A stretch of DNA of 64,000 bases from Neobittarella massiliensis (ex Bilen et al. 2018) (GTDB lineage Bacteria; Bacillota; Clostridia; Oscillospirales; Ruminococcaceae): the NCBI RefSeq assembly GCF_900289145.1, contig NZ_OKQO01000003.1:269351-333350 (forward strand), written 5' to 3'. The notes beneath the pieces are model-generated. The model ran no database searches. It had not been told where the DNA came from and was given only the letters and a program-made list of their open reading frames with translations. Below, one piece after another: positions 25,979-34,081 of the stretch. Position 1 is the first letter of the stretch. Each line of letters begins with the position of its first letter. The position numbers were made by a program, and so were the translations under genes.

Positions 25979-27145
25979 TTATTTGGCCAGTTCGAAGATG
26001 GCGATGATATCCTCTTTGTCCAGCTTGGCAAAGAAGCCGGTGGTGGCTCCGCCGTCCAGTGCGCGCAGGGCCATCTCCTCGTAGCGGTCGTCGGTGATGC
26101 CCACATCGTGCAGGGTGGTGGGCATACCGATGGATTTGAAGAAGTTCTCCAGCCGGCGGATACCCTCCAGAGCGATCTCCTCCTGGTGCTCAAAGGCGAT
26201 GTCTACGTCCATCACCCGCACTGCGAACTGCACGAACCGCTGCAGGTTCTGCTTGTACACATGTTTCATCCAGGCCGGGGTCACCACCGCCAGACCGGCG
26301 CCGTGGGTCACATCATACAGAGCCGAGAGCTCGTGCTCGATGTTGTGGCAGGCCCAGTCTTCCTGACGGCCCATGCCCAAAAGGTCGTTGTGGGCCACGT
26401 TGCCCACGAACATGATCTCGGCGCGGTAGTTGTAGTTGGTGGGGTCGCGCAGTACTCTGGGGGTCACGTTGAGCATGGTGCGCAGGGCGGCCTCCAGCAG
26501 GCGGTCGGTGAAATCCACATTCTCGGTCTGGGTAAAGTAGCGCTCCATCACGTGGCTCATGATGTCGGTGCAGCCGGCAGCCGTCTGGTAGGCGGGCAGG
26601 GTATAGGTGGTCTCGGGGTTTAAGATGGCAAATTTGGGCAGGATGAGGGGCGAGGAGATCATCCGTTTCTGGTGACCCTCGTCCTTGGTGACCACACAGG
26701 CTTTGGACGACTCCGAGCCAGAGGCGGGCAAAGTCAGTACGACACCTACCGGCAGAGCCGCTTTTACCGTATCGTGGCCCAGGAAGGTCTCCCACAGGTC
26801 GCCTTCGTACAGCACGCCGGCAGCCACGGCTTTTGCGGTGTCGATGGCGCTGCCGCCGCCCACGGCCAGCACGAAGTCCACATCATTTTTGCGGCACAGA
26901 TCGATGCAGGTCTGCACGCCCGACAGGCGCGGGTTGGGCACTACGCCGTCGAACTCCAAAAAGCTGATGCCGCTCTCGGTCAGCGAATTCTCGATGCGGT
27001 CCAGCAGGCCGTTCTTTTTCAGGTAGTCGCCGCCGTAGCAGATCAGTGCTTTGGTGCCGTACTCTTTTACGAAACCGCCCACGTCGTTTTCGCGACCTTT
27101 GCCGAAGATGATCCTGGCAGGATTGTGATACTCAAAATTTTGCAT
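25979..27145 (-). CDS. Iron-containing alcohol dehydrogenase, butanol dehydrogenase/YqhD type
   Basis: A 388-residue NAD(P)H-dependent alcohol dehydrogenase that reduces aldehydes. MQNFEYHNPARIIFGKG at the N-terminus and the coenzyme motif VGGGSAIDTAKAVA (about residues 95-108) are typical. Metal ligands are provided by Asp in AGCTDIMSHVMERYF and histidines in HNIEHELSALYDVTHGAG. This group includes BdhA/BdhB and YqhD. The closeness of the N-terminus to butanol dehydrogenases suggests a role in fermentation or aldehyde detoxification. A near-perfect promoter lies 100 bases upstream. Confidence 0.92.
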   Translation of the reverse strand: MQNFEYHNPARIIFGKGRENDVGGFVKEYGTKALICYGGDYLKKNGLLDRIENSLTESGISFLEFDGVVPNPRLSGVQTCIDLCRKNDVDFVLAVGGGSAIDTAKAVAAGVLYEGDLWETFLGHDTVKAALPVGVVLTLPASGSESSKACVVTKDEGHQKRMISSPLILPKFAILNPETTYTLPAYQTAAGCTDIMSHVMERYFTQTENVDFTDRLLEAALRTMLNVTPRVLRDPTNYNYRAEIMFVGNVAHNDLLGMGRQEDWACHNIEHELSALYDVTHGAGLAVVTPAWMKHVYKQNLQRFVQFAVRVMDVDIAFEHQEEIALEGIRRLENFFKSIGMPTTLHDVGITDDRYEEMALRALDGGATTGFFAKLDKEDIIAIFELAK

Positions 27146-27246
27146 CGTGTTTCACCTTGCTCTTTCTTATTGATTATCCGGCCCGAGGGGGCCGACTTTT
27201 TAGGCGCGGTCCTTTTCTCGATAGGAGGACCTGTTGCATTAACTTT

Positions 27247-27275
27247 ATTATAGAACGAAACGCACAACAAGTCAA
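27247..27275 (-). promoter_or_regulatory. Strong sigma-A promoter of the alcohol dehydrogenase gene
   Basis: TTGACT, 17 bases, TATAAT on the minus strand. Confidence 0.8.
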
Positions 27276-27612
27276 CGAAGATATTGTGAAAAACGTGGTC
27301 ATTCTTTGTTAAAAATCCAACATATTTGTATATTGCGCATAGTATGTCTGGGTTTTATTATGCAAAAAGCGGTATTCTGCAAAGTCGCTGCACATTTGCG
27401 GCTCATGTGGCGATTTGTCTGTGTCAAAGCACTTAGCCGGCGTTCAGCGCTCGCAAAAACAGGGCACTGCCCGCGACGGACCCGCTTACAGAGCGGCCGG
27501 CAGCTACTTTGTGTAATTTTTCTCTCCGTTGCGCCAGTTGACTGTTTGTGTTATGGTTATGTCTGAAAAAAATAAATGTGCACTCTACACAAATATGATC
27601 GAGGAGCGCTGT
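27276..27612. other. Divergent intergenic region before lrgA
   Basis: AT-rich at the left, GC-rich in the middle, with no supported gene. It must contain the lrgAB promoter; a TTGACT at 27538 is a possible -35, but its -10 is weak. Confidence 0.4.
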
Positions 27613-27990
27613 ATGAAAATACTCAAACAAATCTCTATCCTGCTGGGTGTCTGTATCGCCGGCAGCGTCATCACCCGTTTTTTGCCGGTACCTTTTCCAG
27701 CCAGTGTCGCGGCGATGATCCTGCTGCTCATTTTGCTGGGCACCGGCCTGCTCAAGCTGCACCAGATCGAGCAGACCGCTGATTTTTTGCTGCAGAACAT
27801 GGCCTTTTTCTTTATCCCGGCAGCAGTGGGCATCGCCGCTGATTTTGGCCTATTTAAAAACTATCTGCTGCAGCTGGCGGTGGTGTTGGTGATCACCACT
27901 CTGCTCACCTTTGCCGCTACAGCGTTTACCGTCAGCGCTGTCATCCGCCTCACCGAGCGCCGCCGCCAAAGAAAGGGGCAACAACCGTGA
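27613..27990 (+). CDS. lrgA: CidA/LrgA family protein
   Basis: A 125-residue holin-like membrane protein with four helices. The FLPVPFPASVAAMILLLILL segment (about residues 20-40) is the family hallmark. LrgA/CidA proteins influence murein hydrolase activity and, in several bacteria, pyruvate or other metabolite transport. The ATG at 27613 has GAGGAG ahead. Its stop overlaps the GTG of lrgB by four bases, so the two are translationally coupled. Confidence 0.88.
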   Translation: MKILKQISILLGVCIAGSVITRFLPVPFPASVAAMILLLILLGTGLLKLHQIEQTADFLLQNMAFFFIPAAVGIAADFGLFKNYLLQLAVVLVITTLLTFAATAFTVSAVIRLTERRRQRKGQQP

Positions 27991-28667
27991 TCAGCGAGAT
28001 CTTAACGAGTCCGTTAGGGGCTATCTTTCTCAGCGCGGTGTGCTTTGTTTTGGGCAGCTGGCTGCAGAGAAAGGTCCGCTCACCGCTGCTCAACCCGCTG
28101 CTGGTGGCGGTGGCGCTCATTATTCTGGTTCTGCAGCTCACCGGCGTACCGCCACAGGCCTTTACCGATGCCACTCAAGTTATCGCTATGTTACTGGGTC
28201 CGGCTACCGCTGTGCTGGCAGTATCGATCTACCGGCAGATACAGGTGCTCAAACGGCACTTTCTACCGGTCGTGCTGGGCTGTCTGGCCGGGGTGCTCAC
28301 CTCGGTGGGCAGCGCCTACCTCCTGTGCTCGCTGCTGGGGCTCGATCGGGCGCTCACCGCCTCGATGCTGCCCAAATCGGTGACCACCGCGATCTCGATG
28401 GAGCTTTCGCGCCAGCAGGGGGGCATCGTGGCGGTAACGGTGGCCGTTACGGTGTGTACCGGCATTTTGGGGGCGGTACTGGCCCCACTGCTGGTGCGGT
28501 TGTTGCGCATCCGCCACCCGGTGGCCGCAGGGGTGGCTATCGGGGCCAGCAGCCATGCTATCGGCACCTCTAAAGCGCTGGAGCTGGGGGAGGTAGAAGG
28601 AGCTATGAGCGGGGTGGCCATCGGTGTCTCGGGCCTGCTCACGGTGCTGATTTTCTTATTTTTGTAA
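27987..28667 (+). CDS. lrgB: LrgB family membrane protein
   Basis: A 226-residue protein with about six or seven helices and the LrgB core: AMLLGPATAVLAVSIYRQ, then MLPKSVTTAISMELS (about residues 128-142) and AIGASSHAIGTSKALELGE (about 182-200). It forms the LrgAB pair with the preceding gene, linked to control of autolysis and small-metabolite export. A terminator follows at once. Confidence 0.9.
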   Translation: MISEILTSPLGAIFLSAVCFVLGSWLQRKVRSPLLNPLLVAVALIILVLQLTGVPPQAFTDATQVIAMLLGPATAVLAVSIYRQIQVLKRHFLPVVLGCLAGVLTSVGSAYLLCSLLGLDRALTASMLPKSVTTAISMELSRQQGGIVAVTVAVTVCTGILGAVLAPLLVRLLRIRHPVAAGVAIGASSHAIGTSKALELGEVEGAMSGVAIGVSGLLTVLIFLFL

Positions 28668-28689
28668 CTTATCAAGTAGGCGAAGTGAA

Positions 28690-28724
28690 AAGGCGGTACC
28701 TCGTGTAGAAGTACCGCCTTTTTG
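28690..28724. terminator. Terminator between lrgB and the flavin reductase gene
   Basis: AAAGGCGGTAC and GTACCGCCTTTTT pair; it serves the two converging genes. Confidence 0.85.
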
Positions 28725-28744
28725 TGTGCCGGCAACTGCTGCGA

Positions 28745-29371
28745 TCAGCGCTGGCCGCCGGGTTGCGTAGGTGCTTTAGGGGGCACAAAACGCCGCGTCT
28801 TTTTGCGCTTGCCCGGCTTTCTCACCGAGTAGCCGAAACTGCCCAACTTCTGCCCCAAAGCGAAGTACTCGCCATGGGCATAAGCGGCCAGGTCGGCCCG
28901 GTCCAGCTGCAGCCGACCGCTGTCGTCGATCAGCGACTCATCCACATCCACCGCCACGATCTCGGCCAAAAACATCTCGTGGGTGCCCAGTGGCAGTATC
29001 TGCTGTACTCGGCACTCCAGCGCCAGCGGGCTCTCGGCGATCAGCGGTGCCGAGACCTGGCTGGCCTTTTCGGCGTGCAGGCCCATCAGGGCAAATTTAT
29101 CCGTGTCGCGGCCTGAGCGCACCCCGCAAAAATCGGCCGCCCGCACCAATTTTCGGGTGGTGAGATTGATGCAAAATGCACCGCTGTCTTTTATGAGACT
29201 GTAGGAGTGCCGCTGTGGCCGCAGCGAGATATAGGTCATGGCCGGGTGGGTGCATACGATACCGGTCCAGCCCACCGTCAAAGCGTTGGGGGCGTCGACC
29301 GTGCCGCAGCTGACCAGGGCCGGTGGCACCGGCGCCAGCAGCGCGCCTGGGCGCCAGATCTGTCTAGCCAT
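28745..29371 (-). CDS. Flavin reductase family protein
   Basis: A 208-residue FMN-binding split-barrel protein (PF01613). PNALTVGWTGIVCTHPAMTYISLRPQRHSY is the flavin-site region near residues 28-57, split here by conserved prolines, and FCINLTT and DKFALMGL follow. Clostridial relatives are often annotated as flavin or flavoredoxin-like reductases. The last 25 residues are a Lys/Arg-rich extension that most relatives lack. The ATG has AAAGGA ahead. The physiological partner is unknown. Confidence 0.85.
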   Translation of the reverse strand: MARQIWRPGALLAPVPPALVSCGTVDAPNALTVGWTGIVCTHPAMTYISLRPQRHSYSLIKDSGAFCINLTTRKLVRAADFCGVRSGRDTDKFALMGLHAEKASQVSAPLIAESPLALECRVQQILPLGTHEMFLAEIVAVDVDESLIDDSGRLQLDRADLAAYAHGEYFALGQKLGSFGYSVRKPGKRKKTRRFVPPKAPTQPGGQR

Positions 29372-29467
29372 TTAAGGTATCCTTTCCGGTGCCGGTCCGT
29401 CGCCTGGCACCCGCTTTTTTTCTATCATAACACACAATGACCGCCGGCAAAAGTGTTGCCGGGCAGA

Positions 29468-29496
29468 TTGCAGCTGAGACTAAAAAGGGGTATGAT
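29468..29496 (+). promoter_or_regulatory. Sigma-A promoter of the MNT-HEPN pair
   Basis: TTGCAG, 17 bases, TATGAT. Confidence 0.6.
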
Positions 29497-29518
29497 AGGA
29501 ATAGAGACAGATGAAAAA

Positions 29519-29552
29519 AGCGCCCTGATACCGCCACCGGCGGTGCGGCGCT
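29519..29552 (+). promoter_or_regulatory. Two-tier hairpin in the MNT-HEPN leader
   Basis: Outer arms AGCGCC and GGCGCT enclose an inner hairpin CCGCC-ACC-GGCGG. It ends four bases before the AGGAGG ribosome site and may affect translation. Confidence 0.45.
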
Positions 29553-29570
29553 CTAGAGGAGGTTACCGCT

Positions 29571-29885
29571 GTGCCAACACAGGATATGCGCGACGAGATG
29601 CGAGAAGTGGTGGCGGATATCGTCAGGCTCATCCACCCGGAAAAGATCATTCTCTTCAGCCAAAAGCACTCGCTGCAGGGTGAGATGGTCAGCTTTAAAT
29701 TGTGCGTAGTGGCTGACTGTGCCGATAAGGCCCAAACAGAGCGGCAGCTGTATCTCGAGATCGACAGTCCGGTCCCGTTCGATGTGGTGCTGTATACCCC
29801 CGAGGAGTTTGCGCAGTTAAAGGCGCTGCGCGGGACCTTTGCCTCAAAGGTGCGGGCGAAAGGCAAGGTGCTCTATGAGGCGTAG
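29571..29885 (+). CDS. Degenerate minimal nucleotidyltransferase (MNT)-like protein
   Basis: A 104-residue protein with the fold pattern of small nucleotidyltransferases that pair with HEPN proteins. The region that should read GSxARG...DxD is instead FSQKHSLQGEMVSFKLCVVAD, so the glycine-serine signature is lost and only one aspartate remains. The downstream strand SPVPFDVVLYTPEEF fits the third acidic strand. The start is GTG with AGGAGG ahead. It overlaps the HEPN gene by 11 bases. It may be an antitoxin without enzymatic AMPylation, or a regulatory partner. Confidence 0.65.
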   Translation: MPTQDMRDEMREVVADIVRLIHPEKIILFSQKHSLQGEMVSFKLCVVADCADKAQTERQLYLEIDSPVPFDVVLYTPEEFAQLKALRGTFASKVRAKGKVLYEA

Positions 29886-30312
29886 ACATGGCGGCAACGA
29901 CAGCCGCCGCTATTACGACTGGATCGACAGAGCGCAGGAGGACCTGCAGACTACCGAGGTACTGCTGCTGGCCGACAAGTGCTATTTTAGCTGCGCCTTC
30001 CACTGCCAGCAGGCCATTGAAAAAGCGCTAAAAGCTTACCTGCTGGTAAAGAGCGGCGACCTGGTCGACGGCCACAACCTGACCTGGCTCTGCAAGCAGG
30101 CCATGCGCCACGAGCGCGATTTTGACCAGTGGCTGGATGAGAGCGCCGCACTCAACCGCTGCTACATCGAGACCCGCTACCCCACCGACATCCCCTACAA
30201 TCTGTCGCACAAGCGGGTGCGCCGTTTTTACCAGATGGCCAAAGATATGTTCGAGTTCATCGACGACGCAGTAGACCGCGAGCTGGAGCGCAGAGAGGCT
30301 GGCCGCGCCTGA
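29875..30312 (+). CDS. HEPN-domain protein
   Basis: A 145-residue all-helical HEPN protein. The core YYDWIDRAQEDLQTTEVLL and FHCQQAIEKALKAYLL are typical of COG2250-type HEPN proteins that pair with MNT partners. HNLTWLCKQ and the ETRYPTDIPYN segment complete the fold. The RNase signature RX4-6H of HEPN toxins is not clear (only the His of NLSHKRVRRFY is near). I prefer the ATG at 29875, overlapping the MNT stop, which implies translational coupling. It could be a toxin, an RNA- or nucleotide-binding protein, or an inert remnant of such a module. Confidence 0.72.
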   Translation: MRRRHGGNDSRRYYDWIDRAQEDLQTTEVLLLADKCYFSCAFHCQQAIEKALKAYLLVKSGDLVDGHNLTWLCKQAMRHERDFDQWLDESAALNRCYIETRYPTDIPYNLSHKRVRRFYQMAKDMFEFIDDAVDRELERREAGRA

Positions 30313-30416
30313 CAGGCGCTCTGCCAGCAGGCCCAGCACCCGCATGGGTGCTGTGTGTTACATTGTATAGGCCCTGCCGACCCCGCTGCCGGCAGGGCCC
30401 TGCTGCGCGTTGGGGC

Positions 30417-30446
30417 TTGTACTGCCGGGCGCGGCTGTGCTACAAT
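30417..30446 (+). promoter_or_regulatory. Promoter of rmuC
   Basis: TTGTAC, 18 bases, TACAAT, preceded by a GGCCCTGCCG/CGGCAGGGCC hairpin (30369-30398) that probably limits read-through from the HEPN gene. Confidence 0.5.
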
Positions 30447-30509
30447 AGTAAACAAAAGTTCTTGCCGGTGCTGGGCCGGCAAAATCACAGTAAAGGACGG
30501 TTCACTTTT

Positions 30510-31844
30510 ATGGAGACCTTACTGCTGGGCCTGCTGACCCTCAATACGCTGCTGCTGGCGCTGCTCATATTTTTCACACTGCGCAAAAAGTCGGGTACCG
30601 GGGGCGACGAACGCGCTCTGCAGGCCCTGCGAGAGGCCCTGCTGAAAGACGCCCGCGCCAACCGCGCCGACAGCCAGCAGATGGTACAGAGCAGCGTAAA
30701 TGGGTTGGGCAGCGTGCTGGCCCAGTCGCAGCAGCAATTTACCGGCGTGCTCAACGAGCGCCTGCGGGAGCTCAATACTCAGTTGACCATCCGCCAAGAC
30801 AGTCTGCAGCAGTCGGTGAGCGCCATGATGAAAAATACCGACAAGCGCATGAGCGATTTCACTGCTCAAAACTACCGCCAGATGGAGGATATGCGCGATA
30901 CCATCCAGCGCTCGGTGCGCGCACTGCAGCAGGACAATGCCCAGCAGCTGGATAAGATCCGCGGCACGGTGGACGAAAAGCTTCAAAAAACGCTGGAGGA
31001 GCGTATCGGCCGCTCGTTTGCGCTGGTCAGCGACCGTCTGGAACAGGTGTACAAAGGCCTGGGCGAGATGCAGAATCTGGCCGCCGGGGTGGGGGACTTA
31101 AAAAAAGTGCTGGCCGGGGTAAAAACGCGCGGGATATTGGGTGAAGTGCAGCTGGGCGCTATTTTAGAGCAGGTGCTGGCCCCCGAGCAGTACGCCCAAA
31201 ACGTAGCTACCCGCCCGGGCAGTAAAAATGTGGTGGAGTTCGCCGTAAAGCTGCCCGGCGATGGCCAGCAGCCGGTGTACCTGCCCATCGACGCCAAATT
31301 TCCCTACGACGCCTACGCTCAACTACAGGAGGCCTATGACGCCGGCGACAAGGGGCAGATCGACCTGCTGGGCAAAGAGCTGGAACGCCGCATCCGCAGT
31401 TTTGCCAAAGATATACGCGACAAGTATGTAGAGCCGCCCTATACCACCGATTTTGCCATTTTGTTTTTGCCGGTAGAGGGGCTGTATGCCGAGGCGGTGC
31501 GCCGGGGCCTGGTCGAGGTGCTGCAGCGCGATTACAAGGTCAATCTGGCTGGCCCCACAACCATGGCCGCGCTGCTCAACAGCCTGCAGATGGGCTTTAA
31601 AACACTGGCGATCCAAAAGCGCTCGGGCGAGGTGTGGCAGGTGTTGGGGGCGGTAAAGACCGAGTTTGCCAAATTCGAGCAGGCTCTCACCGCCACCCGG
31701 CAGCGGCTGGAACAGGCCGGCAACGAGCTCGACAATCTGGTGGGGGTGCGCACCCGCCAGATACGCCGCAAGCTAAAAGATGTCAGCACGCTGGGCGAGG
31801 ACGAAGCGGCCCGCATCCTGCCCGCCGGCGATCTGCCGGAATAG
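30510..31844 (+). CDS. rmuC: DNA recombination protein RmuC
   Basis: A 444-residue RmuC-family protein. Residues 3-22 form a membrane anchor, about 30-185 a long coiled coil rich in Gln, Arg and Glu, and about 200-420 the nuclease-like RmuC domain, with GVKTRGILGEVQLGAILEQ, LPIDAKFPYDAY and FLPVEGLYAEA as hallmarks. E. coli RmuC limits inversion at short inverted repeats and resists some phage defence systems. The ATG has AAAGGA ahead. Length is normal. Confidence 0.93.
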   Translation: METLLLGLLTLNTLLLALLIFFTLRKKSGTGGDERALQALREALLKDARANRADSQQMVQSSVNGLGSVLAQSQQQFTGVLNERLRELNTQLTIRQDSLQQSVSAMMKNTDKRMSDFTAQNYRQMEDMRDTIQRSVRALQQDNAQQLDKIRGTVDEKLQKTLEERIGRSFALVSDRLEQVYKGLGEMQNLAAGVGDLKKVLAGVKTRGILGEVQLGAILEQVLAPEQYAQNVATRPGSKNVVEFAVKLPGDGQQPVYLPIDAKFPYDAYAQLQEAYDAGDKGQIDLLGKELERRIRSFAKDIRDKYVEPPYTTDFAILFLPVEGLYAEAVRRGLVEVLQRDYKVNLAGPTTMAALLNSLQMGFKTLAIQKRSGEVWQVLGAVKTEFAKFEQALTATRQRLEQAGNELDNLVGVRTRQIRRKLKDVSTLGEDEAARILPAGDLPE

Positions 31845-31878
31845 CCGCTGCCGCCAGCACGGCAGTTCAGTAAGTAAT

Positions 31879-31930
31879 ACCGCCCGCACCGCCCAGGCTT
31901 CATCAGCGCATGGGGCGGTGCGGACGGTAT
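31879..31930. terminator. Long inverted repeat between convergent genes, terminator-like
   Basis: CCGCACCGCCC and GGGCGGTGCGG arms, with TACCG/CGGTA beyond, between rmuC and the ferritin-like gene. There is no clear U-tract, so termination efficiency is doubtful. Confidence 0.45.
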
Positions 31931-31959
31931 GGAAACAGGCAGCTTCTGCCGTACTTGAC

Positions 31960-32385
31960 CTACTCGCCTAAAAACGACTTCATGGTCTCGATGTTATCCT
32001 GCTCGGTCTCGATCAGGCGCTGGGTGAGCGCGCGCACTTCTTCATCGGCGCCGGCCTGTTCTTTTAAGTGTTTGGTGGCCTGCACTACGCCCATCGTGCT
32101 GCCCTGGATCATCATCTGGGCAATATGAGATGGGGACTGATCGGCGATGGTCTTCATCTCGATCATCATGTAGGCCGAGAACTTGGCCATGGTCCCGTTT
32201 TCGCCCAAGTCGGTACCGGCCATTCGCTCGGCCTCATCGGCGATATTGCGGTACTCCTCTTTCTGGGTCATCAGCGCCACCTTAAAGCGGTCGTCGTCGA
32301 CGATATCCAGCAGGTGGGCGATCGTGTCGATCCCCATTTTTACGTTTTTGTGTACAAAGTTGAGCAGTTCGGTATTTTGATCCAT
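31960..32385 (-). CDS. Ferritin-like four-helix protein of unknown function
   Basis: A 141-residue, all-helical, acidic protein. Four amphipathic helices can be drawn (about residues 3-30, 32-57, 65-90 and 93-138), with Glu, His and Met at helix faces, as in DUF2383/DUF3231-type ferritin-like proteins of Clostridia. The classical ExxH iron motif is not obvious. AGGAGG is well placed. Function unknown. Confidence 0.6.
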   Translation of the reverse strand: MDQNTELLNFVHKNVKMGIDTIAHLLDIVDDDRFKVALMTQKEEYRNIADEAERMAGTDLGENGTMAKFSAYMMIEMKTIADQSPSHIAQMMIQGSTMGVVQATKHLKEQAGADEEVRALTQRLIETEQDNIETMKSFLGE

Positions 32386-32524
32386 AATAGAAAGACCTCC
32401 TTTTCTCTACCTGTAGTATGGGGTGCAAAAGGGCTGTTTAGTCGCTGGCGCGCCCGCCAGATAGTTGCTTTTTTTGCCCGATAACAGCGGAGAGAACTCT
32501 TTGCAGAAAGTAGCAAAATACTAC

Positions 32525-32553
32525 TTGACTTTTACTGGTCGGATCAGTATACT
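32525..32553 (+). promoter_or_regulatory. Promoter of the tRNA-Ser gene
   Basis: TTGACT, 17 bases, TATACT, 38 bases before the mature tRNA 5' end. Confidence 0.8.
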
Positions 32554-32591
32554 ATAGAAGTACTCGCTGCGAAAACGGCGAGTATCTGTAT

Positions 32592-32683
32592 GGAAAGATG
32601 GCTGAGCTGGTCGAAGGCGCACGACTGGAACTCGTGTAGGCGGTGATACCGTCTCGAGGGTTCGAATCCCTCTCTTTCCGCCA
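32592..32683 (+). tRNA. tRNA-Ser (anticodon GGA)
   Basis: A class II tRNA of 92 bases including an encoded CCA. The acceptor stem GGAAAGA pairs with TCTTTCC, followed by the serine-type discriminator G. The anticodon arm is CACGA-CTGGAAC-TCGTG with GGA in the loop. A long variable arm (TAGGCGGTGATACCGTCTC) and the T arm GAGGGTTCGAATCCCTC are intact. It reads UCC and UCU codons. Confidence 0.97.
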
Positions 32684-32685
32684 AG

Positions 32686-32720
32686 AGAAAAGCTGCTTTT
32701 TAAGTGGCTTTTCTTTTTTT
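32686..32720 (+). terminator. Terminator after tRNA-Ser
   Basis: AGAAAAGC and GCTTTTCT arms followed by a run of seven U. Confidence 0.85.
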
Positions 32721-32734
32721 GTCTCTGCATTTTA

Positions 32735-32771
32735 TAGGGGTCCCGCCACATCAGTTCGGGACCTCTTTTTC
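32735..32771 (+). terminator. Second terminator after tRNA-Ser
   Basis: AGGGGTCCCG and CGGGACCTCT arms followed by UUUUU, 15 bases beyond the first terminator. It may be a back-up or the end of a lost gene. Confidence 0.7.
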
Positions 32772-32946
32772 TTTTGGAGCGGCAGCTCTTAAAAACAGCA
32801 GGAAATATCATGTCGCTGTAATGATCGCCTGCTAAACTGTAAAGAGCAGCTGCATAAGTTCCCGGCAGGGCGCTGACCGTTGGCCGGTACAGCTGCGCTG
32901 CCCAGGTCAACTACATTTTACACACCGAGACAGGGAGGCAAAAATT

Positions 32947-34065
32947 ATGCCCACGATACAGACACACACGCTATCTCTCAGCGGCACCAGTTACGAAGTG
33001 GGGCTCCAGCTGGGGCACGTGATACGCCAAGACCCGGCGCTGCTGTCAAACCACACGGCCGGTATGAGCGGGTTTGGCCCCGCGCAGGTGGCCGAGGCGG
33101 CAGCGCTGTTTGACCGCTGGTGCCCAGGTCTAAACGAGGAGCTGGCCGGTTTGGCCGATGCGCTGGCTGTACGGCCAGAAAAGCTCTTTTATTACAGCAT
33201 GACCTATCTGCTGCCCCGGTGCAGTCATGTGGCGCTGTTGTCGGCCGTCACCGCCGACGGCAAACCACTGCTGGCCCGCAACTACGAGTTTAGTCATCAG
33301 GCAGAGGATTTTTGCCTGGTACGCACCGCTGTAAAGGGGAAATACGCCCATCTGGGGACCAGCGTGCTCCACCTGGGGCGGGATGACGGCATCAATGAGC
33401 ACGGGCTGGCAGTGACCATCAGCTCCTGCGGGTTCCCGGTCGGGGCGCTCCCCTACATGCGCGCCCCCAAAAATAAAGGATTACAATTTTGGGCGGTGAC
33501 CCGTGCGCTGCTGGAAAATTGCCGCGACGTCAGCGAGGCGCTGGCCTGTTTAGAGGGTATGCCCATCGCCTATAATCTCAATCTGATCCTGCTGGATCGC
33601 AGCGGCCGCGCCGCACTGTTCGAGACGCTGGATGGCCGCCGCGCGCAAAAGGTGATAGAGCCCGACAGCGCCCAGCAGATGTTGTGGGCCACCAACCACG
33701 CGGTGCTGCCCCAGCTGGCTGCGATCGAGCCCCAGGTAATGGCCCACTCGGCCAGACGGTACGATTATATCGGTCAGCAGCTGGGCGGCAAGACCGGCAT
33801 CACGGTGCCGGCGCTCAAAAATATGCTGTTGGCCGAATATCCAAACGGGTTGTGCTGCCACTATTTCGACGAGTTTTTCGGCACCACCAAAAGTATGCTC
33901 CTCTCACCGGCCGACGGCACTGTAGAGCTCTGCTGGGGCGGGGAAGCGGCTAACGGTTGGCGGACCTACAGCGTGGCTCAGCCGCTGACAGACAGCGCCG
34001 CCACGGCGTCTATCCAGCTCAAAAAAGCAGCGCCTGGCACCTACGACTGGCTGCCGCTGGGCTGA
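32947..34065 (+). CDS. Peptidase C45/acyltransferase-like Ntn hydrolase
   Basis: A 372-residue protein of the C45 family, related to penicillin acyl-CoA:6-APA acyltransferase. These are N-terminal-nucleophile hydrolases cut autocatalytically before a cysteine. The likely nucleophile is the Cys in LPRCSHVALLSA (about residue 96), followed by the typical GKPLLARNYEF and GINEHGLAVTISSCG segments. There is no signal peptide. The natural substrate (an acylated amine or peptide) is unknown. The ribosome site is GGGAGGC. An AraC-type regulator follows 16 bases downstream. Confidence 0.82.
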   Translation: MPTIQTHTLSLSGTSYEVGLQLGHVIRQDPALLSNHTAGMSGFGPAQVAEAAALFDRWCPGLNEELAGLADALAVRPEKLFYYSMTYLLPRCSHVALLSAVTADGKPLLARNYEFSHQAEDFCLVRTAVKGKYAHLGTSVLHLGRDDGINEHGLAVTISSCGFPVGALPYMRAPKNKGLQFWAVTRALLENCRDVSEALACLEGMPIAYNLNLILLDRSGRAALFETLDGRRAQKVIEPDSAQQMLWATNHAVLPQLAAIEPQVMAHSARRYDYIGQQLGGKTGITVPALKNMLLAEYPNGLCCHYFDEFFGTTKSMLLSPADGTVELCWGGEAANGWRTYSVAQPLTDSAATASIQLKKAAPGTYDWLPLG

Positions 34066-34081
34066 CAGAAAGGGGCGAACA

